The position numbers and the translations under genes were made by a program. Positions 18,845-29,185 of a stretch of 63,784 nt of DNA are shown one piece after another. The DNA lies in contig SLCH01000016.1 of the NCBI GenBank assembly GCA_007125915.1, forward strand, positions 1 to 63,784, given 5' to 3'. A model generated the notes under the pieces. It saw only the letters and a list, made by a program, of their open reading frames with translations, searched no databases and was not told the origin of the DNA. This DNA is from Syntrophobacteraceae bacterium. GTDB lineage: Bacteria > Desulfobacterota > Syntrophobacteria > Syntrophobacterales > Syntrophobacteraceae. How positions within the stretch are numbered: the first letter of the stretch is position 1; each line of letters starts with the position of its first letter.

Positions 18845-21745
18845 TCAAGCGTCGCGCTTTTTGTCCTGTTCGCTGGCGAGCATGGTGGGTCTGACCTCCT
18901 CCAGTTCGTAAACTTCAAGGATGTCTCCCACTTTCAGGTCGTTGAAATTCTCGATGCCCACACCACACTCAAAACCTGCCTTGACCTCTTTCACGTCGTC
19001 TTTGAATCGTCTCAGGGAGGATATCTTGCCATCGTAAATGACGATCTGGTCGCGAAGGAGCCTGATTCTGGCCCCGCGCTCAACGCGTCCGTCCAAAACA
19101 TAGGACCCTGCAATCATGCCCATCTTGGGAACGCGAAAAGTCTGACGGACTTCGATGCGGCCCATGGTTTTCTCTTTATAGACCGATTCGAGCATGCCAA
19201 CCATGGCGTCCTGAACGTCACTGATGAGCTGGTAGATGACATCATAGAATCTGATGTCCACATCTTCCTGTTCGGCCAGCTCCATGACTTTCCCATCCGC
19301 CCGCACATTGAACCCGATGACAATGGCACTGGATGCGGAAGCGAGAAGAACGTCCGTTTCGGTGATCGCTCCCGTGCCTGTGTGGATCATGTTGACTTTG
19401 ACTTCCGAAGTGGGGAGCTTGCCCAGGGACTCCATGATGGCCTCAAGGGACCCGTGAACATCGGCTTTCACAATGAGGTTGAGTTCCTTGATTTTTCCTT
19501 CCTGGATTTGATCGAAAAGGCTTTCCAGCGTCACTTTGCTGGAGCGAACGAGTTCCTTTTCCCGCAGCTTCACCTGGCGGTGCTCTGCGACCAGTTTGGC
19601 CTGCTTTTCATCAGAAAGCACTATGAACTGATCACCCGCATTGGGCACGCCTGAAAAACCCAAAACTTCCACGGGCATAGAGGGAGACGCCTCTTCCAGC
19701 CGCTGACCTCTGTCGTTGAACATGTTGCGCACACGTCCTGAGTTGGTCCCGCACACATAAATGTCTCCCGCGTGCAGAGTGCCCTCCTGTATGAGAATGG
19801 TGGCCACCGGACCGCGCCCCTTGTCGAGCTTGGATTCCACCACCCGGCCTCTCGCGGGCTTTTGAGGGTTTGCCCTGAGTTCCATGAGTTCCGCCTGAAG
19901 GAGAACCATTTCCAGAAGTTCATCAATGCCCATGCCCTGTTTGGCGGAAATTTCGACCATCGTGGTCGATCCACCCCACGCTTCTGAAATGAGACCATGA
20001 TCAGCGAGCTGCCGACGGACACGCTCCACGTTCGCGGTGGCCTTGTCGATTTTGTTGATGGCCACGATGATGGGCACATTGGCTGCTTTGGCGTGGTTGA
20101 TGGCTTCGACGGTCTGGGGCATCACGCCGTCATCGGCAGCCACCAGGAGAATCACGATGTCGGTCACCTTTGCCCCCCGTGCACGCATGGAGGTGAAAGC
20201 CTCGTGACCCGGTGTGTCAAGGAAAACCACATCACCATGTTCAAGCTTGACGTAATAGGCCCCGATGTGCTGGGTGATGCCTCCCGCTTCTCCTTCGATC
20301 ACATTGGTGTGCCTTATGGCGTCAAGGAGTGATGTTTTTCCATGATCAACGTGCCCCATGACCGTGATGACGGGAGGGCGGGGCTGAAGATCTTCCTCCT
20401 GATCCACCTGAGTCTGGAGAATGTCTTCTTCTTCGAAACCCGACTTTTCCACTTCAAAATCAAATTCGGCGGCGATGAGCGCTGCCGTCTCGAAATCGAG
20501 AGCCTGGTTGATGTTGGCGGGCACTCCCAGGAGAAGCAGCTTCTTGATGACTTCGCCCGCTTTTACTCCCATTTGCCTGGCAAGGTTTGCCACCGAGATG
20601 GCTTCGTCGATGCGAAGGCGCCGCTTGGTAGTCCTGGCGGGGGCAATTTCGGGCTTTCCAGGTTCTTGCAGGGGTTCGCGTTCTTTGGTGCGGCCTCTAT
20701 CAGCCTGAGCGGCCAGCTCCTTTTTGGAGTAGAGGTCTTTCTTTTCAAAAACTTCCTTGCGATGTTTCTGCCTTTTGCGGTCCGGAGTTTCCCGAAGCGG
20801 TTCCTCTGCCTTGATTCTTTTCTTGCGGGATATGTCTTTGGTTTCCAGTTCTCCCGTATCTTTAAAGCGGGCGGAGACAGCGTCAGCCTCCACTTCTTCT
20901 TCGGGTTCCTCTTGAATTATGGGAGCCAGTTTGATGATCTTTGCAGGTTCGTCCTTCTTGATCTTTTTGCGACGGCGCTTTTTGGTTTTTTTCCTGTCCT
21001 CATCTTCAGGCTCTTCAGTGGGTTCAGACGGAAGAGGCTCGGTTTTCACTTTTTCAGGCCCCAGACCCCGGTGAATGTCTTCCAAAGTGTCTTCAGGTTG
21101 AGCATCAGAAGGAGCCTGGGCTTCGGGCAAGTGAGATTCCCCCGGGCGATACTCCCGTGACGTTTCGACCCTTTCCCTTTCGGGTTCGCCTGCTGGAGAA
21201 GTGCTATCGAGGGCACCGGGGGGCAAAGCTTCTGGCTCTTCCAGTGAAACATCGTCTGTCTCCACAGGGCTCTGCTCGACGGTTTTGTCCGGCGTGGTTT
21301 TGTCCGTTATTGGAGCTTCAGACTCTGCCTCCAAAGGCTTGCTTTCCGGCTCTTTTTTGTATTCCTCCGGGGGTGAAGGCTCTGAAGGGGGTTGTGCCCG
21401 CGGAGGAGGGGTCTGTCCAACTTGATCGGGAGCAGAATGCGGTTCAAGGGTGGGGAGGGCTTCTCCTCCTTCAACGGGGGGCTCCGGCAATCTGACTTTT
21501 TCGGGTTCACCTTTCTTGCGTCGTCGAACAACGACCCGGTCTCCAGTTCCTGTTACGACTTTTCTCTTTTCGACAGTTTGTCCTTTGCCCTCGGAAAACT
21601 GGTCTCGAATTTTCTCCACCGTGGACTCGGTGAGAGTGCTCATGTGGTTTTTAACCTGAACGCCGAGCTTCAATATCCGGTCTATCAAGTCCTTGTTATT
21701 CATGTTGAGTTCTTTCGCAAGTTCATGCACCCTCATCCGCGCCAT
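18845..21745 (-). CDS. infB: Translation initiation factor IF-2
   Basis: [27 protein letters not shown] GTPase domain; long charged N-terminal linker; IF2 N domain [24 protein letters not shown]. Confidence 0.97.
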   Translation of the reverse strand: MARMRVHELAKELNMNNKDLIDRILKLGVQVKNHMSTLTESTVEKIRDQFSEGKGQTVEKRKVVTGTGDRVVVRRRKKGEPEKVRLPEPPVEGGEALPTLEPHSAPDQVGQTPPPRAQPPSEPSPPEEYKKEPESKPLEAESEAPITDKTTPDKTVEQSPVETDDVSLEEPEALPPGALDSTSPAGEPERERVETSREYRPGESHLPEAQAPSDAQPEDTLEDIHRGLGPEKVKTEPLPSEPTEEPEDEDRKKTKKRRRKKIKKDEPAKIIKLAPIIQEEPEEEVEADAVSARFKDTGELETKDISRKKRIKAEEPLRETPDRKRQKHRKEVFEKKDLYSKKELAAQADRGRTKEREPLQEPGKPEIAPARTTKRRLRIDEAISVANLARQMGVKAGEVIKKLLLLGVPANINQALDFETAALIAAEFDFEVEKSGFEEEDILQTQVDQEEDLQPRPPVITVMGHVDHGKTSLLDAIRHTNVIEGEAGGITQHIGAYYVKLEHGDVVFLDTPGHEAFTSMRARGAKVTDIVILLVAADDGVMPQTVEAINHAKAANVPIIVAINKIDKATANVERVRRQLADHGLISEAWGGSTTMVEISAKQGMGIDELLEMVLLQAELMELRANPQKPARGRVVESKLDKGRGPVATILIQEGTLHAGDIYVCGTNSGRVRNMFNDRGQRLEEASPSMPVEVLGFSGVPNAGDQFIVLSDEKQAKLVAEHRQVKLREKELVRSSKVTLESLFDQIQEGKIKELNLIVKADVHGSLEAIMESLGKLPTSEVKVNMIHTGTGAITETDVLLASASSAIVIGFNVRADGKVMELAEQEDVDIRFYDVIYQLISDVQDAMVGMLESVYKEKTMGRIEVRQTFRVPKMGMIAGSYVLDGRVERGARIRLLRDQIVIYDGKISSLRRFKDDVKEVKAGFECGVGIENFNDLKVGDILEVYELEEVRPTMLASEQDKKRDA

Positions 21746-22000
21746 GAAAACTTCCCCCCTGTACTGCAATGTATTTGTTTCACTTGAATAATTCTTGTAT
21801 TCTTCAGCCTTTGCTCATCCTTGATCGCATCCTCTGATGATGGAAGGCCCTTAAAGACAATTTCCACGGGACCACCGGGGTTTACCCGTTGGCACAATTT
21901 TGCAGACCTGCCCGCCTTCCACCACTGTCCTCCTTTGATTCCACAAATCCACCCAGGGCATTTTCAGGTCATGGGCCATTCATGGCCTGTTGCCGCGAAT

Positions 22001-22267
22001 TTATGAAGACGCTGGACCCGGCTGCCGGGCAAGGCCTCTGGCTCTGCCTCGGAAAGCTCTTTGTGCCCTTTTGTTGAAGGTCAAACGAGGCAGGCATTGG
22101 GGGCACACATAAGCTCCCCGCCCTTCCATGCGCTGTTGATGATCCAAAACGATCACTGTTTCAGAACCCTCGAGAGCCAGTCGTTGAAGCTGGTGCTTGG
22201 GGCTCTTGAGGCCGCACACCAAGCAGGATCTGATGGGCACGTGGCCTCTGCCGCCGCCCATGCTCAC
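22001..22267 (-). CDS. YlxR family RNA-binding protein
   Basis: PIRSCLVCGLKSPKHQLQRLAL...GRGAYVCPQCLPRL; between nusA and infB. Confidence 0.85.
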   Translation of the reverse strand: MSMGGGRGHVPIRSCLVCGLKSPKHQLQRLALEGSETVIVLDHQQRMEGRGAYVCPQCLPRLTFNKRAQRAFRGRARGLARQPGPASS

Positions 22268-23643
22268 TTTTCCTCGGTCCCCGGTGTGGTTTCACCCGTG
22301 AGGGAGCCCGTCTCGATCACGTTCCCGCCTTCCTGGTTTTCCTCAAGGTCCTCGCCGGAGGAATCGTGATCGTCAATTTCCTCGTGCATTCCGGCATCAT
22401 CCCCTGTCTCTTTCCGCAGAAGTTCAAGGACCTCCTGCTTCATGGCCTGCAAGGTTTCCTCGGGCAGGTGGGTGATGTCCGAAAGCTCTGAAAAACTGGC
22501 TTCATTGAACTCTTCCAGTGACGTGATTCCATTTTCGTAAAGGCGGTCTGCCAGCTCTTCTTCAAGGCCGGTGATGCGAAGGAAGTCCTGGTACCCAACC
22601 TGCTTTTTCCGGTTGTATTTGCTTTCACTGCTCACGTCGATGCGCCAGTTTGTGAGTTTTGAAGCGAGTCGCACGTTCTGGCCCCGCTTGCCAATGGCGA
22701 GAGAGAGCTGATCGTCGGGAACGACCACCTCCATGCTTCGATTGGCCTGGTCAATGATCACTTTAGAAATGATTGCCGGAGCCAGTGCGTTGACCACAAA
22801 TTTGGCGGGATCCATATTCCAGGGGACAATGTCGATCTTTTCACCGTGGAGCTCCTGCACCACGTTCTGGACTCGTGCTCCCTTCATTCCGACGCATGCC
22901 CCCACAGGATCCACATCGGAACTCTTGGACACCACCGCAATTTTTGCTCGGGAGCCGGGCTCTCGCGTTGCCGCAATGATGCTGACGATTCCCTCGGCCA
23001 TCTCGGGCACTTCTGCCTGAAAGAGTTGAATGATAAAATGAGGGTGGGTCCGGCTCAGCACGATCTGCGGACCCTTGCTGATTTTCTTGACGTCGAGCAC
23101 ATAAGCGCGTATGCGATCTCCCTGCCGGTAGACCTCCCTGGGAATCTGCTCCTTGATGGGCAGCATGGCTTCCGATTGGCCCAGGTTGACGATAATGGCA
23201 TGCTTGATCACCCGTTGTACAATGCCGTTGACTATTTCACCCTTTCGGTTTTTGTACTCGTCAAAAACAACTTCCCTCTCAGCGTCCTTCATCTTCTGAA
23301 TTATGACCTGCTTGGCGGACTGAGCAGCGATGCGCCCCAGTGTCTCCGTGTCCATTCGAATGCCCAGTTCGTCTCCTGTCTCTATTTCCGGATCCAGATG
23401 CCTGGCTTCCTGTAGGGAAACCTGTTTTTCCGGATCAGTCACCTCTTCAACCACTTCCTTAAACTGAAAAGCCTCTATTTCACCGAATTCCTCGTTGAAA
23501 GTGACGTCCAGGTCAAAGCGGGAACCATATCTCTTTTTAATGGCAGATTTAATGGCCTCTTCCAGCGTATGGATCAATGTCTGGCGGTCGATGCCTTTTT
23601 CTCGACTCACTTGATCGATCAACCGCTTGAGTTCACTGGCCAT
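22264..23643 (-). CDS. nusA: Transcription termination/antitermination factor NusA
   Basis: MASELKRLIDQVSREKGIDRQTLIHTLEEAIKSAIKKRYG; S1 and KH domains (VGACVGMKGARVQNVVQELHGEKIDIVPW). Confidence 0.96.
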   Translation of the reverse strand: MASELKRLIDQVSREKGIDRQTLIHTLEEAIKSAIKKRYGSRFDLDVTFNEEFGEIEAFQFKEVVEEVTDPEKQVSLQEARHLDPEIETGDELGIRMDTETLGRIAAQSAKQVIIQKMKDAEREVVFDEYKNRKGEIVNGIVQRVIKHAIIVNLGQSEAMLPIKEQIPREVYRQGDRIRAYVLDVKKISKGPQIVLSRTHPHFIIQLFQAEVPEMAEGIVSIIAATREPGSRAKIAVVSKSSDVDPVGACVGMKGARVQNVVQELHGEKIDIVPWNMDPAKFVVNALAPAIISKVIIDQANRSMEVVVPDDQLSLAIGKRGQNVRLASKLTNWRIDVSSESKYNRKKQVGYQDFLRITGLEEELADRLYENGITSLEEFNEASFSELSDITHLPEETLQAMKQEVLELLRKETGDDAGMHEEIDDHDSSGEDLEENQEGGNVIETGSLTGETTPGTEEK

Positions 23644-23719
23644 GGTTTTCCATCTCCTCACATGAGACTTTGTCTCGTCGATTGCTGTGGACGTTCTGGT
23701 CAATTGTGCTCATTGCTCT

Positions 23720-24220
23720 TCAGTGCTCTCCTCTCGTCCCGGATTGAAAGTATTTGAGCCTGGCTTTATCAAGATTCTCGAGGGAGATCTCGTAAGGCAC
23801 CGAATCGCAATTGACGTGAATGGAATGGGAAGTGACCTTTTCAAGTGTTCCCTTGAAATTGCGTCGCTCCATCACCGGGGATCGAGTTCTGATCTCGACC
23901 GTGCTGCCCACAAACCTGGCAAAATGCTCCCCTTTGCGCAAAGGACGGTTGAGGCCGGGAGAGGACACTTCCAGGTGATAAGGATAATCAATGGGATCAG
24001 TCACATCCAGAAGGTCGCTCAGAGTGCGGCTCACTTGAGCACAATCATCAACGGATATGCCCTCCTCCCGATCTATGTAGAGACGGAGCACCCATCCGTG
24101 TGACTCCCTTCGAAACTCCACCTCAATGAGTTCCATCCCCTCGGCATGCAGCACGGGTTCTGTGAGAGCCCAAATTTGAGCGATGACTTGATCCGTTGTA
24201 CTGTTTTGTGACTCTTGCAT
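23720..24220 (-). CDS. rimP: Ribosome maturation factor RimP
   Basis: GMELIEVEFRRESHGWVLRLYIDREEGISVDDCAQVSRTLSDLLDVTDPIDYPYHLEVSSPGLNRPLRK. Confidence 0.94.
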   Translation of the reverse strand: MQESQNSTTDQVIAQIWALTEPVLHAEGMELIEVEFRRESHGWVLRLYIDREEGISVDDCAQVSRTLSDLLDVTDPIDYPYHLEVSSPGLNRPLRKGEHFARFVGSTVEIRTRSPVMERRNFKGTLEKVTSHSIHVNCDSVPYEISLENLDKARLKYFQSGTRGEH

Positions 24221-24262
24221 ATAAAAAATCATTTCCAAAGCTCAGGAGCCGCCAATGACAAT

Positions 24263-24289
24263 AAAAAAAGTGGGTAAGAATACCCACTT
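24263..24289 (-). terminator. Rho-independent terminator (minus strand) between tRNA-Gly and rimP
   Basis: AAGTGGGTA-agaa-TACCCACTT 9-bp perfect stem; A-run at 24263-24269 gives a U-tract on the minus-strand transcript. Confidence 0.7.
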
Positions 24290-24482
24290 CTATTAGCAGA
24301 CCTGACAATAATTTAAAATCCTGACGGACAGGACTTCTCATGGACACTGATCATCCAAATCTTGTCATCCACTAATCGAAGTAAGCCTTTCCCGGCTCTC
24401 TCAAGACTCAAGAAAGCTGCAGGAGCCACCTCAAGAAGGGAAGCCTTCTTTTCACAGTCACAGAAGGATACGGCAGCAAGGC

Positions 24483-24558
24483 TGGAGCGGGCAACGGGAC
24501 TCGAACCCGCGACCCCAAGCTTGGGAAGCTTGTGCTCTACCAACTGAGCTACACCCGC
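24483..24558 (-). tRNA. tRNA-Gly(CCC), CCA encoded
   Basis: Minus strand GCGGGTGTAGCTCAGTTGGTAGAGCACAAGCTTCCCAAGCTTGGGGTCGCGGGTTCGAGTCCCGTTGCCCGCTCCA folds as a cloverleaf; anticodon loop TTCCCAA. Confidence 0.95.
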
Positions 24559-24580
24559 CCTGTCGCCTGACGCATCGTTG

Positions 24581-24610
24581 ATCGTAAGCGAAATGCCTTA
24601 ACGGAGTCAA
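24581..24610 (-). promoter_or_regulatory. Putative promoter of tRNA-Gly
   Basis: Minus strand TTGACT (24605-24610), 18-nt spacer, TACGAT (24581-24586), about 23 nt upstream of the mature tRNA 5' end. Confidence 0.5.
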
Positions 24611-24893
24611 GTTAAAATAAGTTGCCAAGCTTCGGTCGAGAATCATGAAACCTGAAAAAATCAGTTCGCAATGTACCCTATAATTTATTCGAGCACCGGA
24701 TCGTCACGATGGACAAAAATTTATGCGCTGGCTGTAGCATCTCTTTGTGTTTTGAGCAAGTGGATAAGGCCTTAAAAATAACAGTTGAAAAACATTGACC
24801 CGGCAAGCATTTTAAAGTCAACATTTTCTCTCAGCAATTGAATGCAGAGTGTTCCCGGCGACCCTGTCATCGTGAATCATCCCAGGAGTTTTT

Positions 24894-27800
24894 ATGAGTT
24901 CTTTCGTCCACTTGCATGTTCATACGCAATACAGCCTTCTTGACGGGGCCATTCGCATTCGGGACCTGGTGAACACGGCACGAAGTCTCAACATGCCGGC
25001 CGTCTGCATGACCGACCATGGAAACATGTTCGGAGCCCTGGAGTTTTTCGAGGAAGCAAAAAAAGCAGGCATCAAGCCCATCATTGGCTGTGAGGTCTAT
25101 GTGGCGCCCGGAAGCCGCAGGGAGAAATCGGCAAAAAATAACGGGAGCGGCCAAAGCGGTGAAGATCGCAACCATCATCTCGTGCTGTTGGCCCGCAACG
25201 AGGCGGGCTACAGAAATCTCATGAGGCTGGTCACTTCCGGCTACCTGGAGGGGTTCTATTACAAGCCCCGAATCGACAAGGAGATTCTCAGGAAGCACAA
25301 GGAAGGGCTCATCGGTCTTTCTGCCTGCTTAAAAGGCGAAGTGGCCTCCAACCTTCTTCTGGACCGGTGGGACCAGGCTCGCGCCATTGCTCAGGAATAC
25401 AGCGGGATTTTTGGAGAAGGAAACTTTTTCCTGGAAATTCAAGCCAATGGAATGCCTGAGCAGGCACTGGTCAACGAAAAGCTGATCCAGCTCGGGAGGG
25501 AAGCGGGGATGCCCCTCGTGGCCACCAACGACTGTCATTACCTGAAAAAAAGCGATTCAAGGGCCCATGAAATCCTCCTTTGCATTCAGACCGGCAAGAC
25601 GGTTCTTGACGAAAAGCGTATGAAGTTTCAGACGGATCAGCTGTACTTCAAGGACCCTGAGGAAATGAAGCAGGAATTTGCTCACGTGGAGGAAGCTTTC
25701 CAGAATTCACTGGTTATTGCTGACCGCTGCAATGTGGAGCTGGAACTGGGGAAATATCACTTTCCTGTTTTTCCCCTTGAGAAAAACGAGAGCATAGAGG
25801 ATCGCTTTGAAAAGGAAGTTCAGGAAGGATTGGAAAGGAGGCTGCAGCAGATACGAAAACGCCGCCCCGATTTTTCGCCGGAGCAGCAAGCAGATTATCA
25901 AAACCGCCTTCGCCATGAAATGGATGTCATCAAGGAGATGGGTTTCCCCGCCTACTTTCTTATTGTTTCCGATTTCATCAACTACGCCAAAAACAATGGT
26001 GTTCCTGTGGGACCCGGCCGGGGTTCAGCGGCGGGGAGCCTCGTCGCCTACGTCATGAACATCACCGACCTGGACCCCATTGAACACGGTCTCATCTTCG
26101 AGCGTTTTCTCAATCTTGAACGCATCAGCATGCCCGATATAGATGTGGATTTTTGCATTCGCGGACGAGACAAGGTGCTGCAATACGTTGCGGAAAAATA
26201 CGGAAAAGACCGGGTGGCTCAAATCACCACCTTTGGAACCATGCAGGCGCGGGCGGCCATCCGGGACGTGGGCCGCGCCCTGGCCATGCCCTACAATGAA
26301 GTGGACAAAATTGCCAAGCTCATTCCACCGAGTCTGGGTATCACGCTGAAGAAGGCTTTCGAGGTGGAACCGCGTCTCGGGGAGCTTCAGCGGGATGACC
26401 CCCAAGTCAGGGAACTCTTTGAGGTCGCCTTCGCCCTGGAAGGTCTGACCCGCCATGCGTCCACGCATGCAGCGGGTGTGGTCATGGCCGACAAGCCCAT
26501 TGTGGAATACGTTCCTCTTTATAAAGGGCAGGACGATGAAGTGGTGACCCAGTACGCCATGAAATATGTGGAAAAGGCAGGGCTCATCAAGTTTGATTTT
26601 CTGGGCTTGCGAAACCTCACTGTCATCAATAACGCCGCGGAACTGATCAAGAAAAACCACGGGTATGACCTCATTGTGGACGAACTGCCCCTCAATGACG
26701 CAACCACATTTGAACTCCTTTGCCGTGCGGACACCACAGGCGTCTTCCAGCTGGAAAGCTCGGGAATGCGGGACATTCTTCTGCGCCTGAGGCCTGAAAG
26801 CTTTGCTGACATCGTGGCCCTTGTGGCCCTCTACCGCCCCGGACCCCTTGAGAGTGGAATGGTGGAAAACTACATTCAGGGCAAGCACGGGGAAATCGAT
26901 GTCAGTTATGATCTTGAGGAGTTGAGGTCCATACTTGAGCCCACTTATGGAGTCATCCTCTACCAGGAGCAGGTGATGAAAATTGCCAGCGTGCTGGCCA
27001 ATTATACGCTGGGAGAGGCGGACATTCTGCGAAGGGCCATGGGCAAAAAGATCCCCGAAGTCATGGGCGCTCAACGGGAAAGGTTCATGCGGGGAGCCAC
27101 GGAAAACGCCCTGGATGCCTCCAGGGCCAGCCATGTCTTTGATCTCATGGAAAAATTTGCGGGATATGGATTCAACAAGTCCCACAGTGCCGCCTATGCC
27201 CTCATCGCCTATCAGACCGCTTACTTGAAAGCCCACTATCCTGTGGAATTCATGGCGGCCCTGCTCAACAGCTTCCTGAACAACACGGATCAGGTGGTTA
27301 AGCTCATCAATGAGTGCAGGGAAAAAGGCATCGAGATTCTACCCCCCGATGTGAATGCCAGCAGCAAAGATTTCACGGTGACGGAAGGCAAGATTCGTTT
27401 TGGTCTTGGAGCCGTGAAAAATGTTGGCGAGATGGCTGTGGATGTGGTGCTGAAATCGCGAGAAGACAAGGGTGTCTTTCACTCCCTCAATGACTTTTGC
27501 CAGCGAGTGGACATTCAGAAAGTCAACCGGCGGGTTATGGAGCAGCTCATCAAATGCGGGGCTTTTGACTCCATCCATCCTTCCAGGGCCGGCGTGCTGG
27601 CGGCTCTTGACGAAGCCCTGGAAAAAGCACAGGTCATGCAGCGGGACCGCCAGTCGGGGCAATTGAACATGTTTGGAATGTACCGAACTGGTAAGAAAAC
27701 TGCCGCCTCCCGTCTGCCCGATGTTCCCGGCTGGGATGTGCGCACCACCCTTCAATTTGAAAAGGAAGCACTGGGATTTTACATTTCAGGCCACCCGCTC

Positions 27801-28388
27801 GATTTCTACGCCGATCGGCTCGCCTCCATGTGCTCCTCCGACACTCAGCGGGTCAAGGAGAAAAGAGAGGGAACCGAAGTTGTGGTCTGTGGCATCGTCA
27901 CCGTGACGAAAGAACTCACCACCAAAAGGGGTGATCGCATGGCTTTTCTCAATCTCGAAGACAAGCTGGGAATAGTTGAAGTGGTGGCTTTTTCAGAAGC
28001 CTTTTCCCAGGCACGGTCTCTCATTGAGGGAGACGAACCCCTTGTGGTCGTCGGAAAGGTGCAGCATGATGAAAAAGGGACCAAGCTGCTGGCCGGCAGC
28101 ATACTTTCTCTGGATGAGGCCCAAGTGCAGACGGTGGACCACGTGAGAATTCACCTCAAGGCTGACGAATTGGATCGCGATGGCCTCTCCCGCCTTCGCC
28201 ATCTTCTCATCAGTCATCCCGGGGATTGCAAAACATTTCTTCATCTGCTAGTAGAGAAAGGTGGCGAAGCCGTGATAGCTCTCAATGCCAAATTGCATGT
28301 GAGCCCCACTCAAGCCTTCTTCGACGAAATGGAGAAATACTTTGGAAACTCGTGTGCCGAAGCTGTTCACAAGGTATGCCGCCACTGA
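24894..28388 (+). CDS. dnaE: DNA polymerase III subunit alpha
   Basis: PHP domain FVHLHVHTQYSLLDGAIRI; GPGRGSAAGSLVAYVMNITDLDPI; PDIDVDFCIRGRDKVLQYV. Confidence 0.97.
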   Translation: MSSFVHLHVHTQYSLLDGAIRIRDLVNTARSLNMPAVCMTDHGNMFGALEFFEEAKKAGIKPIIGCEVYVAPGSRREKSAKNNGSGQSGEDRNHHLVLLARNEAGYRNLMRLVTSGYLEGFYYKPRIDKEILRKHKEGLIGLSACLKGEVASNLLLDRWDQARAIAQEYSGIFGEGNFFLEIQANGMPEQALVNEKLIQLGREAGMPLVATNDCHYLKKSDSRAHEILLCIQTGKTVLDEKRMKFQTDQLYFKDPEEMKQEFAHVEEAFQNSLVIADRCNVELELGKYHFPVFPLEKNESIEDRFEKEVQEGLERRLQQIRKRRPDFSPEQQADYQNRLRHEMDVIKEMGFPAYFLIVSDFINYAKNNGVPVGPGRGSAAGSLVAYVMNITDLDPIEHGLIFERFLNLERISMPDIDVDFCIRGRDKVLQYVAEKYGKDRVAQITTFGTMQARAAIRDVGRALAMPYNEVDKIAKLIPPSLGITLKKAFEVEPRLGELQRDDPQVRELFEVAFALEGLTRHASTHAAGVVMADKPIVEYVPLYKGQDDEVVTQYAMKYVEKAGLIKFDFLGLRNLTVINNAAELIKKNHGYDLIVDELPLNDATTFELLCRADTTGVFQLESSGMRDILLRLRPESFADIVALVALYRPGPLESGMVENYIQGKHGEIDVSYDLEELRSILEPTYGVILYQEQVMKIASVLANYTLGEADILRRAMGKKIPEVMGAQRERFMRGATENALDASRASHVFDLMEKFAGYGFNKSHSAAYALIAYQTAYLKAHYPVEFMAALLNSFLNNTDQVVKLINECREKGIEILPPDVNASSKDFTVTEGKIRFGLGAVKNVGEMAVDVVLKSREDKGVFHSLNDFCQRVDIQKVNRRVMEQLIKCGAFDSIHPSRAGVLAALDEALEKAQVMQRDRQSGQLNMFGMYRTGKKTAASRLPDVPGWDVRTTLQFEKEALGFYISGHPLDFYADRLASMCSSDTQRVKEKREGTEVVVCGIVTVTKELTTKRGDRMAFLNLEDKLGIVEVVAFSEAFSQARSLIEGDEPLVVVGKVQHDEKGTKLLAGSILSLDEAQVQTVDHVRIHLKADELDRDGLSRLRHLLISHPGDCKTFLHLLVEKGGEAVIALNAKLHVSPTQAFFDEMEKYFGNSCAEAVHKVCRH

Positions 28389-28458
28389 TTCAAAAAAGGA
28401 TCCTTCCTTCGTGAACTGTTTCGCGAGCTGAAGAAGTGCGTCTTTGGGCAGGGAGAGC

Positions 28459-28932
28459 ATGTCCACAAGATCAGTCTATTTCATTGAAACGACGTCCAGC
28501 AAGCAAAGACACCTTCTCTGCCGTGTGGTTGAATTTTTCTACGAAGCCCGAAGAAAGACCCAGGTGGTTGTGGACTCTTCCACTGGTGCCCGGAATCTGG
28601 ATCAGCTTTTGTGGACATTTTCCGAAGAGAGTTTTGTTCCTCACCGCATTCTCACTGCGGGCGCTGATCAGGAGCTGGTTGAACCCGTAGTGATCACCGT
28701 GGGGAGTTTTCCCCTGGACGGTTTTGATCACCTGGTCTGTGATTCTTCGGTGGAATTGGACTTTATGAAAAGGTACCGCCTTGCGGTGCATTTTGTGTTC
28801 AAAGACGATGTGGATCGAAAGCAGGAGAGCAGACTGCTCTGGCTTGCGTGCGGTGAAAAGAATGTTGGTCGCTTTCATATTCCGCACGATGTTGTTGATA
28901 GGGAGTGGCCGGACTTCTTTAAGCTCACTTGA
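28459..28932 (+). CDS. holC: DNA polymerase III chi subunit-like protein (HolC)
   Basis: STRSVYFIETTSSKQRHLLCRVVEFFYEARRKTQVVVDSSTGARNLDQLLWTFSEESFVPHRI resembles HolC; immediately downstream of dnaE. Confidence 0.75.
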   Translation: MSTRSVYFIETTSSKQRHLLCRVVEFFYEARRKTQVVVDSSTGARNLDQLLWTFSEESFVPHRILTAGADQELVEPVVITVGSFPLDGFDHLVCDSSVELDFMKRYRLAVHFVFKDDVDRKQESRLLWLACGEKNVGRFHIPHDVVDREWPDFFKLT

Positions 28933-29091
28933 GTATGAAGGGTGAGTGTTCAGAAGATCTGTTGGGGTTTGCCTGTGCACAATTGAACCTGAGGCGACGA
29001 TCGTGGGGCAGTGGTTGACGGATGGGAACACGGGAGTGGTTCCCATCGCAAACAAAATAACGCTCCACGTCAAGTGTGGGGGGGAAAGCGC

Positions 29092-29119
29092 TTGACAACC
29101 CTCTCCCAGCCGCTAGAAT
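29092..29119 (+). promoter_or_regulatory. Strong sigma70-type promoter upstream of the carboxylase gene
   Basis: TTGACA (29092-29097), 16-nt spacer, TAGAAT (29114-29119). Confidence 0.6.
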
Positions 29120-29185
29120 GGCGCAAATTTGTTATGATGGGGCAAACCGGGATTCATTCAATGTTGAAACGGAGGAGAAGCGCAA

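Noticed and set aside
20342-21160. 272-aa plus-strand ORF rich in F/L
   Set aside because: Antisense to the charged IF-2 linker (Glu/Lys codons read in reverse as Phe/Leu), so apparent hydrophobic protein is an artefact.
26025-27236. 403-aa minus-strand ORF
   Set aside because: Antisense to conserved dnaE; no family resemblance or ribosome-binding site context.
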